This document shows positions 6,682-14,481 of a stretch of DNA of 40,299 bases, piece after piece. The position numbers were made by a program, and so were the translations under genes. The stretch is taken from positions 1-40,299 of the forward strand of contig NZ_JAUQOP010000046.1 of NCBI RefSeq assembly GCF_030580855.1, in the 5' to 3' direction. Source of the stretch: Pseudomonas citrullilanati. Lineage in GTDB: Bacteria; Pseudomonadota; Gammaproteobacteria; Pseudomonadales; Pseudomonadaceae. Below the pieces are notes generated by a model. That model was given only the letters and a program-made list of their open reading frames with translations. It searched no databases and was not told the origin of the DNA. How positions within the stretch are numbered: position 1 is the first letter of the stretch; every line of letters starts with the position of its first letter.

Positions 6682-9600
6682 TCAGTTGGCCGTGACCACC
6701 GTCTGGCCGCTCAACGCCAGGTCCAGCAGTTCGCGGTTGGCGACAGCGTACATGGCGTAGTCGGTGCCGCTGGCGGCACGGATGTCCACCAGCATGGCGC
6801 GCCAGCGCTCGACCATGTCCTGGTGCTGCTCCAGCCACAGGGCCAGGCGGGTTTCCACGTCCTGGGTACCGTCGCCCTGTTGCAGGACCGAGATGGTGAT
6901 CGCCCGTTGTTGCCAGTCGACATCATCGCGGAACGCTTCGCGGGCCAGTGCCTGCCAGTTGTTCTCCACCGGCAAGGCGCTGATCTGTTGCAGGTACCAG
7001 GTCACGTCCAGGGCGCTACCCACGGCGAAGTAGGCCTTGGCCACGTCGGCGGCGTTCTGGCCAGTGACGTCGGAGGCCTCGATGATCGGCAGCAAGGTGT
7101 ACAGGTGGGTAGTGCCTGCAACCATGCGCGCCAGCAACTCCGGCACACCGGCGGCCACGTAGGCCTGGTAGCGGGTCTGCCAACCTTCGCGGGTCGGGCC
7201 TTCCAGCAGTTCGTCGAGCTTGAGGCCCAGCGCGGCCAGGTGCGGACCGAAGTGGGCGACGTCGCGGGCGGCGTTCTGCTCGTTGCGGCGGCTGCGCAGG
7301 AACCAGCGAGTCGCACGGCGACCCAGGCGCATCAGCTCGTCCATCAGCTCCAGCTGCACGTCGGCGGAGACCTGGTGGTCCAGGGCCTCGATCTGGCGGA
7401 ACCAGTGCGGGAGATGGAAGATGTCACGCACGATCACATAGGCGCCCGCCACGTTCGCCGGGCTCATGCCCGTGGACTCCTTGAGCCGTTGGACGAAGGT
7501 GATGCCCATGTGGTTGACCAGGTCGTTGGCGATCTGGGTGCTGACGATTTCGCGCTTCAGGCGATGGCGACGCATGGCCTCGGAGAACTTGCTCACCAGG
7601 GTCGGCGGGAACGCAGTCTCCATGTCGCGGGTCAGGTAGTCGTCGTCCGGTACCAGGGAGTTGAGCAACGCTTCCTTGAGGTCGATCTTGCTGTAGGAGA
7701 TCAGCACCGACAGTTCGGCACGGGTCAGGCCATGGCCCGCCGCGACACGTTCGGCCAGCTGTTCTTCGGTCGGCAGGAACTCGATGGCACGGTCCAGCTT
7801 GCCGCGCGCTTCCAGGTCGTTCATCAGGCGCTTGTATTCGGCGATCCGCACGAATGCACGGCGTGCCGCCAGGGACAGCGCCTGGGTCTGCTTGTAGTTG
7901 TTGCCCAACACCAGGCCGCCGACTTCGTCGGTCATGCTCGCCAGCAACTGGTTGCGTTGCTTGTCGGTCATGTCGCCAGCCTGCACCACTTCGTTGAGCA
8001 GGATCTTGATGTTCACTTCATGGTCGGAGCAGTCCACGCCGCCAGCGTTGTCGATGAAGTCGGTGTTGGTGGCGCCGCCATGCAGGCCGAACTCGACGCG
8101 ACCCAGTTGGGTCATGCCCAGGTTGCCGCCCTCGCCCACCACTTTGCAGCGCAGTTCGTTGCCGTTCACCCGCAGCGCATCGTTGGCCTTGTCGCCGACA
8201 TCGGCGTGGCTTTCGCTGCTGGCCTTGACGTAGGTGCCGATACCGCCGTTCCACAACAGGTCCACCGGGGCCTTGAGCAAGGCGTTCAGCAGCTCGGTCG
8301 GGGTCAGCTTGTCGGCGCGGATGTCGAAGCGCTCTTTCATCTGTGGCGAGATGGCGATGCTCTTCGCGCTGCGCGAGAAGATACCGCCGCCTTCGGACAT
8401 GATACTGGTGTCGTAGTCGGTCCAGGCCGAACGCGGCAGGTCGAACAGGCGCTTGCGCTCGGCGAAGCTGCTGGCCGGTTCCGGGTTCGGGTCGATGAAG
8501 ATGTGCAGGTGGTTGAACGCGGCCACCAGTTGCAGCTTGTCGGACATCAGCAAGCCGTTGCCGAAGACGTCGCCGGCCATGTCGCCGATGCCCACCACGG
8601 TGATGCTGTCTTCCTGGACATTGATGCCGCGCTCGCGGAAGTGGCGCTGCACGCCTACCCACGCGCCCTTGGCGGTGATGCCCATCTTCTTGTGGTCATA
8701 GCCGGCCGAGCCGCCGGAAGCGAAGGCGTCGCCCAGCCAGAAGCCGTAGTCGATGGCGATGCCGTTGGCGATGTCGGAGAAGGTCGCGGTGCCCTTGTCG
8801 GCCGCCACCACCAGGTACGGGTCATCGTCGTCATGGCGCACGACGTTGGCCGGCGGTACCAGCGCGCCATCCTTGAGGTTGTCGGTGATGTCCAACAAGC
8901 CCGAGATGAAGATGCGGTAGCAGGCGATACCCTCGGCCGCGATCTCGTCGCGGCTGCCGCCCAGCGGCAGGCGTCGCGGCAGGAAGCCGCCCTTGGCGCC
9001 GACCGGCACGATCACCGAGTTCTTCACTTGCTGGGCCTTCACCAGGCCGAGCACTTCGGTGCGGTAGTCTTCTTCACGGTCGGACCAGCGCAAGCCACCA
9101 CGGGCAACGTTGCCGAAGCGCAGGTGCACGCCTTCGACCCGCGGCGAGTAGACGAAGATCTCGAACTTGGGCACCGGCTTGGGCAGTTCCGGGATCAGGT
9201 GCGGGTTGAACTTGAAGCTGAAGTAGGACTTGTTCTGGCCGTGGGCATCGGTCTGGTAGAAGTTGGTCCGCAGGGTAGCCTTGATCAGGTCCAGGTAGCG
9301 ACGCAGGATGCGGTCTTCGTTGAGCACCTGGACATCGTCCAGGGCCGTGAGGATCGCTTGCTCCAGGCGCAGTTGCTTGTCTTCCAGGTCATCGCCGCTG
9401 AGCTTGCGCGCCAGGTAGAAGCGGGTCTTGAACAACCGGGTCAGTTCGCGGGCGATGTCGGTGTGGTTGTTCAGGGTGCTGGCGATGTAGCCCAGGTCGA
9501 AGCCCAGGCGGATCTGCTTCAGGTAGCGGGCATAGGCACGCAGCAGCGCCACGTCGCGCCACGGCAGGCCGGCGGTCAGCACCAGGCGGTTGAACGCGTC

Positions 9601-11550
9601 GTTCTCGGCATCCCCGCTCACGATGTGGATGAACGCATCCTGCAGGGTGTCGTTGAGCTGCTGGATGTCCAGGTCCAGGCCTTCGGCGGCGGTGAACGCG
9701 AAATCATGGATCCAGAACTCGCGGCCGTTGGTGTGGCGCAGGCGGTACGGGAATTCACCCAGCACGCGCAGGCCGAGGTTTTCCAGGATCGGCAGGACAT
9801 CGGACAGCGCCAGCGGCGTGTCGGCGTGATACAGCTTGCAGTGCAATTCACGCTGGCCGGACACCTGGCCCAGCGGCTGGTAGAAACTCATCACCAGCGG
9901 GTTCTTTTCATTCAGGCTCAGCAGGTGCTGCATGTCGACCACCGCCGAGTGCGCGGCGAAGCGCTCGCGGTAACCGGCCGGGAAGCCCTTGGGGAAGTCG
10001 GCCAGCACATTGGTGCCCTGGGCTTCGCCGAAGCTCTCGACCACCAGGCTGGCGTAGTCGTCCTTCCAGCTGCGGCAGGCCTGCACGACTTCTTTTTCCA
10101 ACAGCAGCGGGTCGATGTCGATGCGGTTCTTCGGGTCCACCCGCAGGATCAACTGCACGCGTGCCAGCACGGATTCGGAGAAGAACGTCCAGAACTCGCA
10201 ATCCGTGGCCTTCAGGCGATCCATCAGCACCTGCTGGATCTTCTGGCGCACTTCGGTGGAGTAGATGTCACGTGGCACGTAGGCCAGGCAATAGCAGAAG
10301 CGACCGTACGGGTCCTTGCGCAGGAACACGCGGATCTTGTTGCGCTCCTGGATCTGCACGATGGACATCACGGTGTTGAACAGTTCGTCGACCGGGGTCT
10401 GGAACAGGTCGTCACGGGGCAGCACCTCGACCACCTGGGCCAGTTCCTTGCCCAGGTGCGCCTTGGCCTGGAAGCCCGAACGACGTTCGATTTCCTCGAC
10501 CTTGCGCCGGATGTACGGGATGACCCGGACACTTTCGCCGTACACCGAGGAGGTGTAGAGGCCCATGAAGCGGCATTCCTTGATGACCTTGCCGTTGGCA
10601 TCGATCTGGCGGATCGACACGTAGTCCGGGTACGCCGGACGGTGCACGCGGCTCGGGTGCGCAGCCTTGGCGAACGACAGCAGGGTCGGTTCGCGCAGGT
10701 AGTTGACGGCGTAGTCCTCGATGCGCAGGTCATCGGCGGTGAGGCCGGCGCGCAGCAGCTTGGTCAGGCCGAGGAAGGACTCGGGGTTGTATTCGATATG
10801 GCCGCCGTCGGCTTCGTCACGCACCACGAACTCTTCGTAGCCGAGGAACGTGAAGTGGTTACCCACCAGCCATTCCAGGAAGCTCTTGATCTCGCTCTTC
10901 TCACCGGCATCGATGGCGTAGGCGCTGTCGTCCAGGCCCGCCAGGATTTCCTGGACCTTGGCCTTCATCGGTTCGAAATCGGCCACCGCCACGCGCACTT
11001 CGCCCAGCACCTGCTCCAGTTCCTTGGTCAGGACACTGAGCTCGGCGGCGTTGGCGCAACGGTCGATTTCCAGGTACATCAACGACTCTTGCAGGATGCC
11101 GTCGCCCTGGGTGCCCTTGGGCAGGATTTCCAGCAACTCGCCCTTGCTGCCGCGACGCACGCTCAGGACGGTGGTTTGCAGGGTATGGATGCTGTAGCCG
11201 CGACGGTTCAGTTCGGTGCGGACCGAATCCACCAGGAACGGCAGGTCGTGGTGCAGCACTTCCACCGCCGTGTGGGTCGACTGCCAGCCGTGGCGTTCAT
11301 AGTCGGGGTTGTAGACACGCACCTGCGGTTGGGCGTGATCGAAGCGCTCAAGCAGGCGCCAGGCAGACAGGGTGCAGCCGGCGAGGTCGGACAACCGGCG
11401 CTGGGTGAGTTCATCGAGGGAAATGATGCCGAAGAATTGTTCAGCGAACAGCGCCACTTGTGGCAGTGCCTGTTCACTGATGTGCTGCGCCAGTGCCGCT
11501 TGCAGTTGATGCTGGAAGTCGGCTTTGCTGGCTGCGGTGAAGAACGCCAT
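6682..11550 (-). CDS. gdhB: NAD-specific glutamate dehydrogenase, 180-kDa class
   Basis: A 1622-aa protein that oxidises glutamate to 2-oxoglutarate and ammonia with NAD. It belongs to the very large GDH class first described in Streptomyces and Pseudomonas. The N-terminal third is the regulatory ACT-like region typical of the class (VYNPDYERHGWQSTHTAVEV, DDLPFLVDSVRTEL). The catalytic core includes FGNVARGGLRWSDREEDYRT, VLGLVKAQQVKNSVIVPVG, AKGGF and GIGDMAGDVFGNG. The C-terminal region has LPHWFRQIEALD. The length agrees with the P. aeruginosa enzyme. The ATG at 11550 follows GGAGTACCACAG. It is probably monocistronic, with its own terminator. A long open frame on the opposite strand is a codon-bias shadow. 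Confidence 0.95.
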   Translation of the reverse strand: MAFFTAASKADFQHQLQAALAQHISEQALPQVALFAEQFFGIISLDELTQRRLSDLAGCTLSAWRLLERFDHAQPQVRVYNPDYERHGWQSTHTAVEVLHHDLPFLVDSVRTELNRRGYSIHTLQTTVLSVRRGSKGELLEILPKGTQGDGILQESLMYLEIDRCANAAELSVLTKELEQVLGEVRVAVADFEPMKAKVQEILAGLDDSAYAIDAGEKSEIKSFLEWLVGNHFTFLGYEEFVVRDEADGGHIEYNPESFLGLTKLLRAGLTADDLRIEDYAVNYLREPTLLSFAKAAHPSRVHRPAYPDYVSIRQIDANGKVIKECRFMGLYTSSVYGESVRVIPYIRRKVEEIERRSGFQAKAHLGKELAQVVEVLPRDDLFQTPVDELFNTVMSIVQIQERNKIRVFLRKDPYGRFCYCLAYVPRDIYSTEVRQKIQQVLMDRLKATDCEFWTFFSESVLARVQLILRVDPKNRIDIDPLLLEKEVVQACRSWKDDYASLVVESFGEAQGTNVLADFPKGFPAGYRERFAAHSAVVDMQHLLSLNEKNPLVMSFYQPLGQVSGQRELHCKLYHADTPLALSDVLPILENLGLRVLGEFPYRLRHTNGREFWIHDFAFTAAEGLDLDIQQLNDTLQDAFIHIVSGDAENDAFNRLVLTAGLPWRDVALLRAYARYLKQIRLGFDLGYIASTLNNHTDIARELTRLFKTRFYLARKLSGDDLEDKQLRLEQAILTALDDVQVLNEDRILRRYLDLIKATLRTNFYQTDAHGQNKSYFSFKFNPHLIPELPKPVPKFEIFVYSPRVEGVHLRFGNVARGGLRWSDREEDYRTEVLGLVKAQQVKNSVIVPVGAKGGFLPRRLPLGGSRDEIAAEGIACYRIFISGLLDITDNLKDGALVPPANVVRHDDDDPYLVVAADKGTATFSDIANGIAIDYGFWLGDAFASGGSAGYDHKKMGITAKGAWVGVQRHFRERGINVQEDSITVVGIGDMAGDVFGNGLLMSDKLQLVAAFNHLHIFIDPNPEPASSFAERKRLFDLPRSAWTDYDTSIMSEGGGIFSRSAKSIAISPQMKERFDIRADKLTPTELLNALLKAPVDLLWNGGIGTYVKASSESHADVGDKANDALRVNGNELRCKVVGEGGNLGMTQLGRVEFGLHGGATNTDFIDNAGGVDCSDHEVNIKILLNEVVQAGDMTDKQRNQLLASMTDEVGGLVLGNNYKQTQALSLAARRAFVRIAEYKRLMNDLEARGKLDRAIEFLPTEEQLAERVAAGHGLTRAELSVLISYSKIDLKEALLNSLVPDDDYLTRDMETAFPPTLVSKFSEAMRRHRLKREIVSTQIANDLVNHMGITFVQRLKESTGMSPANVAGAYVIVRDIFHLPHWFRQIEALDHQVSADVQLELMDELMRLGRRATRWFLRSRRNEQNAARDVAHFGPHLAALGLKLDELLEGPTREGWQTRYQAYVAAGVPELLARMVAGTTHLYTLLPIIEASDVTGQNAADVAKAYFAVGSALDVTWYLQQISALPVENNWQALAREAFRDDVDWQQRAITISVLQQGDGTQDVETRLALWLEQHQDMVERWRAMLVDIRAASGTDYAMYAVANRELLDLALSGQTVVTAN

Positions 11551-12016
11551 CTGTGGTACTCCGCTTGGGCTTGTTATTGATGGAAGCGTCGCGTGCAGCC
11601 CCTTTCGGGGCCGTCGGCCATCCCGTTCCTGATTCTCGGGCAGAGGAAACAGGATGACAGGTGGGTGAAGCTGGACGGGACCGGCAGGTCACATTCCTTT
11701 TCCATGTAATTTCCATGTAATGAACACCTGCAAAACCCACCCCGGGGCTGGCCTTTGCACGTGCACATCCGTTGCGCAGCTTAACGAGTGCGATCAGGTG
11801 CCTGCTTGCAGCGCTGCGACATATTCGGTCATCGGCTAGCTGTATGGCGCAGACGCCCTGAACAACCCTAGCAGCCCGAGGGCCAAACGGCACCCCGAGG
11901 CGTGAATCCCCATGCAGTATGTGCGCCTGTTGGCAGTAACCCTGCAGAAAATCATCCAGGCTGGCAAACTCCCCCTTTTCGCACCCGCAGGGCTCATCGA
12001 GCCAGGAGCCATCACC
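11551..12016. other. Divergent intergenic region, gdhB / small acidic protein
   Basis: These 466 bp separate gdhB and the gene at 12017 and must hold both promoters. The only distinct structure I see is the tandem 11-mer at 11700-11721, listed separately. Short open frames here (for example 11574-11768 on the minus strand) lack ribosome sites and family features. Confidence 0.6.
11700..11721. repeat. Perfect tandem 11-mer upstream of gdhB
   Basis: TTCCATGTAAT occurs twice with no gap (11700-11710 and 11711-11721), about 150 nt upstream of the gdhB start. An 11-bp period places both copies on the same face of the helix, as in a regulator binding site. It is also much more AT-rich than its surroundings. 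Confidence 0.6.
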
Positions 12017-12373
12017 ATGCAAATGACCACCGCCCTTCTGATCGCCAACCCGTGCGATGACGAAGAAGACAACATGGCCATGCTCTGCTGCCACAGCACC
12101 CAGGGCGACATGTTCCTGATGACCCGCTACCCCGATGAGGACGAACTGGAGATTGCCCTGGACGGCGAGCCCTCGACCTTGGACGGGGTCAAGGTGACCC
12201 TCAGCCCCACCCTGCTGAAGATCGAGATCGCCGCGGCGGACGCCGATGCGTTGAATGGGGACGATGTGCTGGAGATCCGCCATGACACCGATGCAGCGGA
12301 CCTGGTCGAGGTGGAGCTGACGTTGCAGAACATTCTCAGGGGTGGGGTGGGGACTTTCATCCGCCAGTCCTGA
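12017..12373 (+). CDS. Conserved acidic hypothetical protein
   Basis: A 118-aa protein starting at the ATG at 12017 with AGGAG at 12004-12008. In-frame sequence further upstream is open but lacks a ribosome site. The sequence is strikingly acidic (CDDEEDN, YPDEDELEIALDGE, AAADADALNGDDVLEI) and has alternating strand-like stretches, with no signal peptide and no membrane segment, so it is likely a small cytosolic beta-rich protein. I recognise no catalytic motif and cannot assign a function. It is divergent from gdhB and followed by a repeat/MITE region, so it appears to be a single-gene unit. Confidence 0.8.
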   Translation: MQMTTALLIANPCDDEEDNMAMLCCHSTQGDMFLMTRYPDEDELEIALDGEPSTLDGVKVTLSPTLLKIEIAAADADALNGDDVLEIRHDTDAADLVEVELTLQNILRGGVGTFIRQS

Positions 12374-12393
12374 TTTCAAAGGCGACCGTTTCC

Positions 12394-12437
12394 TTGTGGC
12401 GAGGGGATTTATCCCCGCTGGGCTGCACAGCAGCCCC
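12394..12437. repeat. Half copy of the GGGGATTTATCCCC paired repeat
   Basis: Only the left arm (TTGTGGCGAGGGGATTTATC... through GCAGCCCC) is present. In the intact pair at 3250, the arm is followed by a spacer containing ACTCAATCT. Here that same 9-mer appears at 12589-12597, directly after the MITE-like element, suggesting that the element landed in the spacer and that the right arm was later lost. Confidence 0.75.
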
Positions 12438-12439
12438 TA

Positions 12440-12577
12440 GGCTCTGTCTGAAGGTGTCTGCGCGAAGGCCAGACAAGGCGAAACGGGGCGAGGAAGCGCA
12501 GTGTACTGGAGTACATGAGCATTCCGAGCCCGTTTCAACGCAGTATGGGCGAGTGCAGACACATTTCAGACAAAGCC
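12440..12577. mobile_element. MITE-like 138-bp inverted-repeat element with TA duplication
   Basis: The ends are imperfect inverted repeats: GGCTCTGTCTGAAGGTGTCT on the left, and the complement of the right end reads GGCTTTGTCTGAAATGTGTC. The middle is also self-complementary (GAAACGGGGCGAGGAA against GAAACGGGCTCGGAAT on the other strand, around the centre TGTACTGGAGTACA), so the whole unit can fold into one long hairpin. It is flanked by TA on both sides (12438-12439 and 12578-12579), a target duplication typical of IS630/mariner-like movement. It encodes nothing. Similar hairpin elements are familiar from other Pseudomonas genomes. Confidence 0.7.
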
Positions 12578-12923
12578 TAACGTACTGAACTCAATCTTCC
12601 TGGCGCATTGAGCTGCCTGGTTAGGGCGCGCTTCGCAGTCAGCGAGACGTTACTCCCTCACCACGGGGCCCGTGCATCGGCTGTTATTCGTTCTTCTGCA
12701 TGAACTTGCCATTGGTGATATGCGCAACTGTCGGCTGCACAAGATCATCCTCGGTGACGCCCAGTGGTGCTCGCCTGCTAATTCAGGTCGCTGCAGGGCA
12801 CTTAATACATCCAACACTTTTCCAGATGATTCACACACCATCCGCTCCCAGAAAACAATAAACACATCAACTCAATGAAGCAGCAAAGAAAAATCTAATT
12901 TTTCAACAACCAGACGCATTCCT
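12578..12923. other. Gene-poor, increasingly AT-rich junction
   Basis: GC content falls visibly from left to right as this stretch approaches the RiPP-like locus. Open frames on both strands (about 70 codons at 12650-12865 and 12672-12878) lack ribosome sites and family features. A 33-codon open stretch without a start codon on the minus strand (12684-12782) looks protein-like and could be a gene remnant. I see no convincing gene. Confidence 0.5.
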
Positions 12924-13059
12924 ACATTCCCCTCCTACTCAGCACCAAGAACAGACCTACGCCAGCATCAGAAGCGGCGCCATAGCCACCCAAGTCCTTG
13001 CTGCTATTAATTAAGAACTTGCAAAAACACGCAAGTTAGGTGATCGCTTCGCGACACTT
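12924..13059 (+). promoter_or_regulatory. Shared upstream element, copy A (RiPP-like locus)
   Basis: This stretch aligns by eye with 21908-22041 upstream of the decayed bacteriocin. Shared blocks, in order, are ACAT-CCC-TCCTAC, AGCATCNGAAG, GCGCC, TGCTGNTATT, AAAACACGC (13024-13032) and TGATCGCTTCGC (13041-13052). TGCTATTAA at 13002-13010 can be read as an extended -10 promoter (TGnTATTAA), which would put the last two blocks in the transcript leader. The precursor gene starts 24 nt after the element ends. Confidence 0.6.
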
Positions 13060-13083
13060 ATCAATGACAAAGGAGATATTGAA

Positions 13084-13197
13084 ATGGGTAGCAAACGCTC
13101 TGAAATAAATACCTTCGACGGTCTGCCGCAAGCACTTAGCTTCGCCAAAGGCCTCCTCGTAACCGAAGCCGACTTTTTCGCCTCACTGATCCAGTAA
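13084..13197 (+). CDS. Putative RiPP precursor peptide (37 aa)
   Basis: A short gene with a strong ribosome site: AGGAG at 13071-13075, 8 nt before the ATG. The peptide begins MGSKRSEINTF and ends ADFFASLIQ. It has no cysteine. Ser occurs at 3, 6, 19 and 34, and Thr at 10 and 27. The middle (GLPQALSFAKGLLVTEADFF) looks like an amphipathic leader helix. It is the first gene of a unit leading into YcaO and an ABC exporter, with a hairpin in between, which is the usual position and expression pattern of a RiPP precursor. The core region and modification sites cannot be told from one sequence. A regulatory leader peptide is the alternative. Confidence 0.6.
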   Translation: MGSKRSEINTFDGLPQALSFAKGLLVTEADFFASLIQ

Positions 13198-13226
13198 GTC
13201 AGGCATCAATTAAGTCGTCGCAACAG

Positions 13227-13252
13227 ATGCCGAAAGGATTTCCTTTCGGCAT
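13227..13252 (+). terminator. Intercistronic hairpin (attenuator or processing site)
   Basis: ATGCCGAAAGGA-TT-TCCTTTCGGCAT is a perfect 12-nt inverted repeat between the precursor stop and the YcaO start. It is followed by TTACAAAAAAA, not a T-run, so full termination on the plus strand is unlikely. Partial attenuation, or 3'-end protection of an abundant precursor message, is more plausible. In the reverse direction the A-run would make it a terminator. Confidence 0.65.
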
Positions 13253-13275
13253 TTACAAAAAAAAGGAAGCATTAT

Positions 13276-14448
13276 ATGTCTGAGCGCGAACTACCATCGA
13301 CTGAAGCCCTATTCAACATCATGTCGACTCTTCACACTCTGGGATTCAGCGCAGTGACACGCTACACCACGCCATCAAAACTAGTGGCAACAGCCGAACT
13401 TTTTGACCATAACGATAATCTTGTTGAATCAGGTGCCGGAAAAGGACTGGATTCACTTATCGGTGCGCTGGCGGAAGGCATTGAACACTTCAGCACCTTT
13501 CAGCCTCCTGAGGAAGAAACCACATGGGATCATTCAGACAATATCTCTACTCAAAAAGCAGTTGCGGAGGATGGCTTCTTCACCAGCCTGCCACCTAGCG
13601 AAAAACCAATTGAGTGTTTCAAGCTTACATCTTTGGACAAAAAAGAAATTTTATTTGTTCCACGTACTCTTCTTTGTCCAAACCCATCAACAAACACCGA
13701 TAAAGGTGACAGCTCTACATTGAGCTTTCTATCTCGCTACTCATCAAATTCAGGTATCGCATTTGGCTGCACGAAGAACGAAGCACTGTTGCACGGTGCC
13801 CTGGAAGTCATCGAGCGGCACATCCTGTCGCTCTTCTTCATGACTGTCTGCGGGCTTGGCCCGACAATCAAGCTGTATACGCCTTCTACCGCGTTGATTG
13901 AAAGAGCGCTGCTGAACTACCCTGGCGCGCCGACATCTGTGAGCGGCTTGCGAATCATTATCATCAAGGACGTATTATCCGTCTACTTTGCAGTCGCGTT
14001 TCCAAAGGCAGGGCCCGGAGCCCATCATCTATCCCCCATAGGTTCAGGTTGTTCGTTGAACATCGATACGGCCATCCAGCGGGCAGTTACCGAACAACTC
14101 CAGTCCGAGGATTTGTATGGCCCTACTGAGGAATTTTTAGACAGGAAAACCCTTGACCTCCTGTCAGAATCCAGGCAACTGAAGAATCTGATCGACTTCG
14201 CACCCGTTAGAAGTGCGATACTTTCCGTTCTTGATTGCCCTTTACACGAGCACATCGAAACTGTCCCATCCCAGTTAGACACCCTACATAAATCGCTAGA
14301 AAATGAAGGTAGAAAAATATTCTATCGAACCGTAACGCGCTTTTCTTGCAATAGCATAGTCACTCAAACTTACATCCCAGGGCTTGAACGTTTCAATATA
14401 ATTCGAAACGGACGCTTGGTTGTGCCCCAGCACGTACTGCGCAGTTAA
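13276..14448 (+). CDS. Stand-alone YcaO-domain protein (putative RiPP-modifying enzyme)
   Basis: A 390-aa protein close in length to the microcin B17 YcaO McbD. YcaO enzymes use ATP to activate a peptide backbone amide, giving azolines, thioamides or amidines. Family motifs are visible: GKGLDSLIGALAEGIE (residues 56-70), the ATP/Mg motif in KNEALLHGALEVIERH (167-182, with E177, E180 and R181), AVTEQLQSEDL (270-280) and the terminal PGLERFNIIRNGR (368-380). The C-terminus reads VVPQHVLRS, not the PxPxP tail seen in azoline-forming members. No E1/ThiF-like partner, TfuA or dehydrogenase is nearby. The start at 13276 follows AGGAAG. Codon use is more AT-rich than in neighbours, suggesting transfer. 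The reaction is unknown. Confidence 0.85.
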   Translation: MSERELPSTEALFNIMSTLHTLGFSAVTRYTTPSKLVATAELFDHNDNLVESGAGKGLDSLIGALAEGIEHFSTFQPPEEETTWDHSDNISTQKAVAEDGFFTSLPPSEKPIECFKLTSLDKKEILFVPRTLLCPNPSTNTDKGDSSTLSFLSRYSSNSGIAFGCTKNEALLHGALEVIERHILSLFFMTVCGLGPTIKLYTPSTALIERALLNYPGAPTSVSGLRIIIIKDVLSVYFAVAFPKAGPGAHHLSPIGSGCSLNIDTAIQRAVTEQLQSEDLYGPTEEFLDRKTLDLLSESRQLKNLIDFAPVRSAILSVLDCPLHEHIETVPSQLDTLHKSLENEGRKIFYRTVTRFSCNSIVTQTYIPGLERFNIIRNGRLVVPQHVLRS

Positions 14449-14481
14449 ATTATCGAACCCAAAACAGGCAGGAGCGAGCGC

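Noticed and set aside
6520..11580. 1686-codon open frame antisense to gdhB
   Set aside because: It mirrors the codon-position GC bias of gdhB, has no family motifs and begins and ends in REP or intergenic DNA. The minus-strand protein is a full-length known enzyme.
12684..12782. 33-codon open stretch on the minus strand with protein-like sequence (GVTEDDLVQPTVAHI)
   Set aside because: No start codon with a ribosome site. It may be a gene remnant but cannot be assigned.
12650..12878. Overlapping ~70-codon ORFs on both strands upstream of the RiPP-like locus
   Set aside because: No ribosome sites, no hydrophobic or family pattern, and AT-rich non-coding character.
13064..13108. 14-codon ORF (MTKEILKWVANALK) overlapping the putative precursor in another frame
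   Set aside because: It looks amphipathic and toxin-like, but has no ribosome site of its own, and the strong AGGAG belongs to the ATG at 13084.
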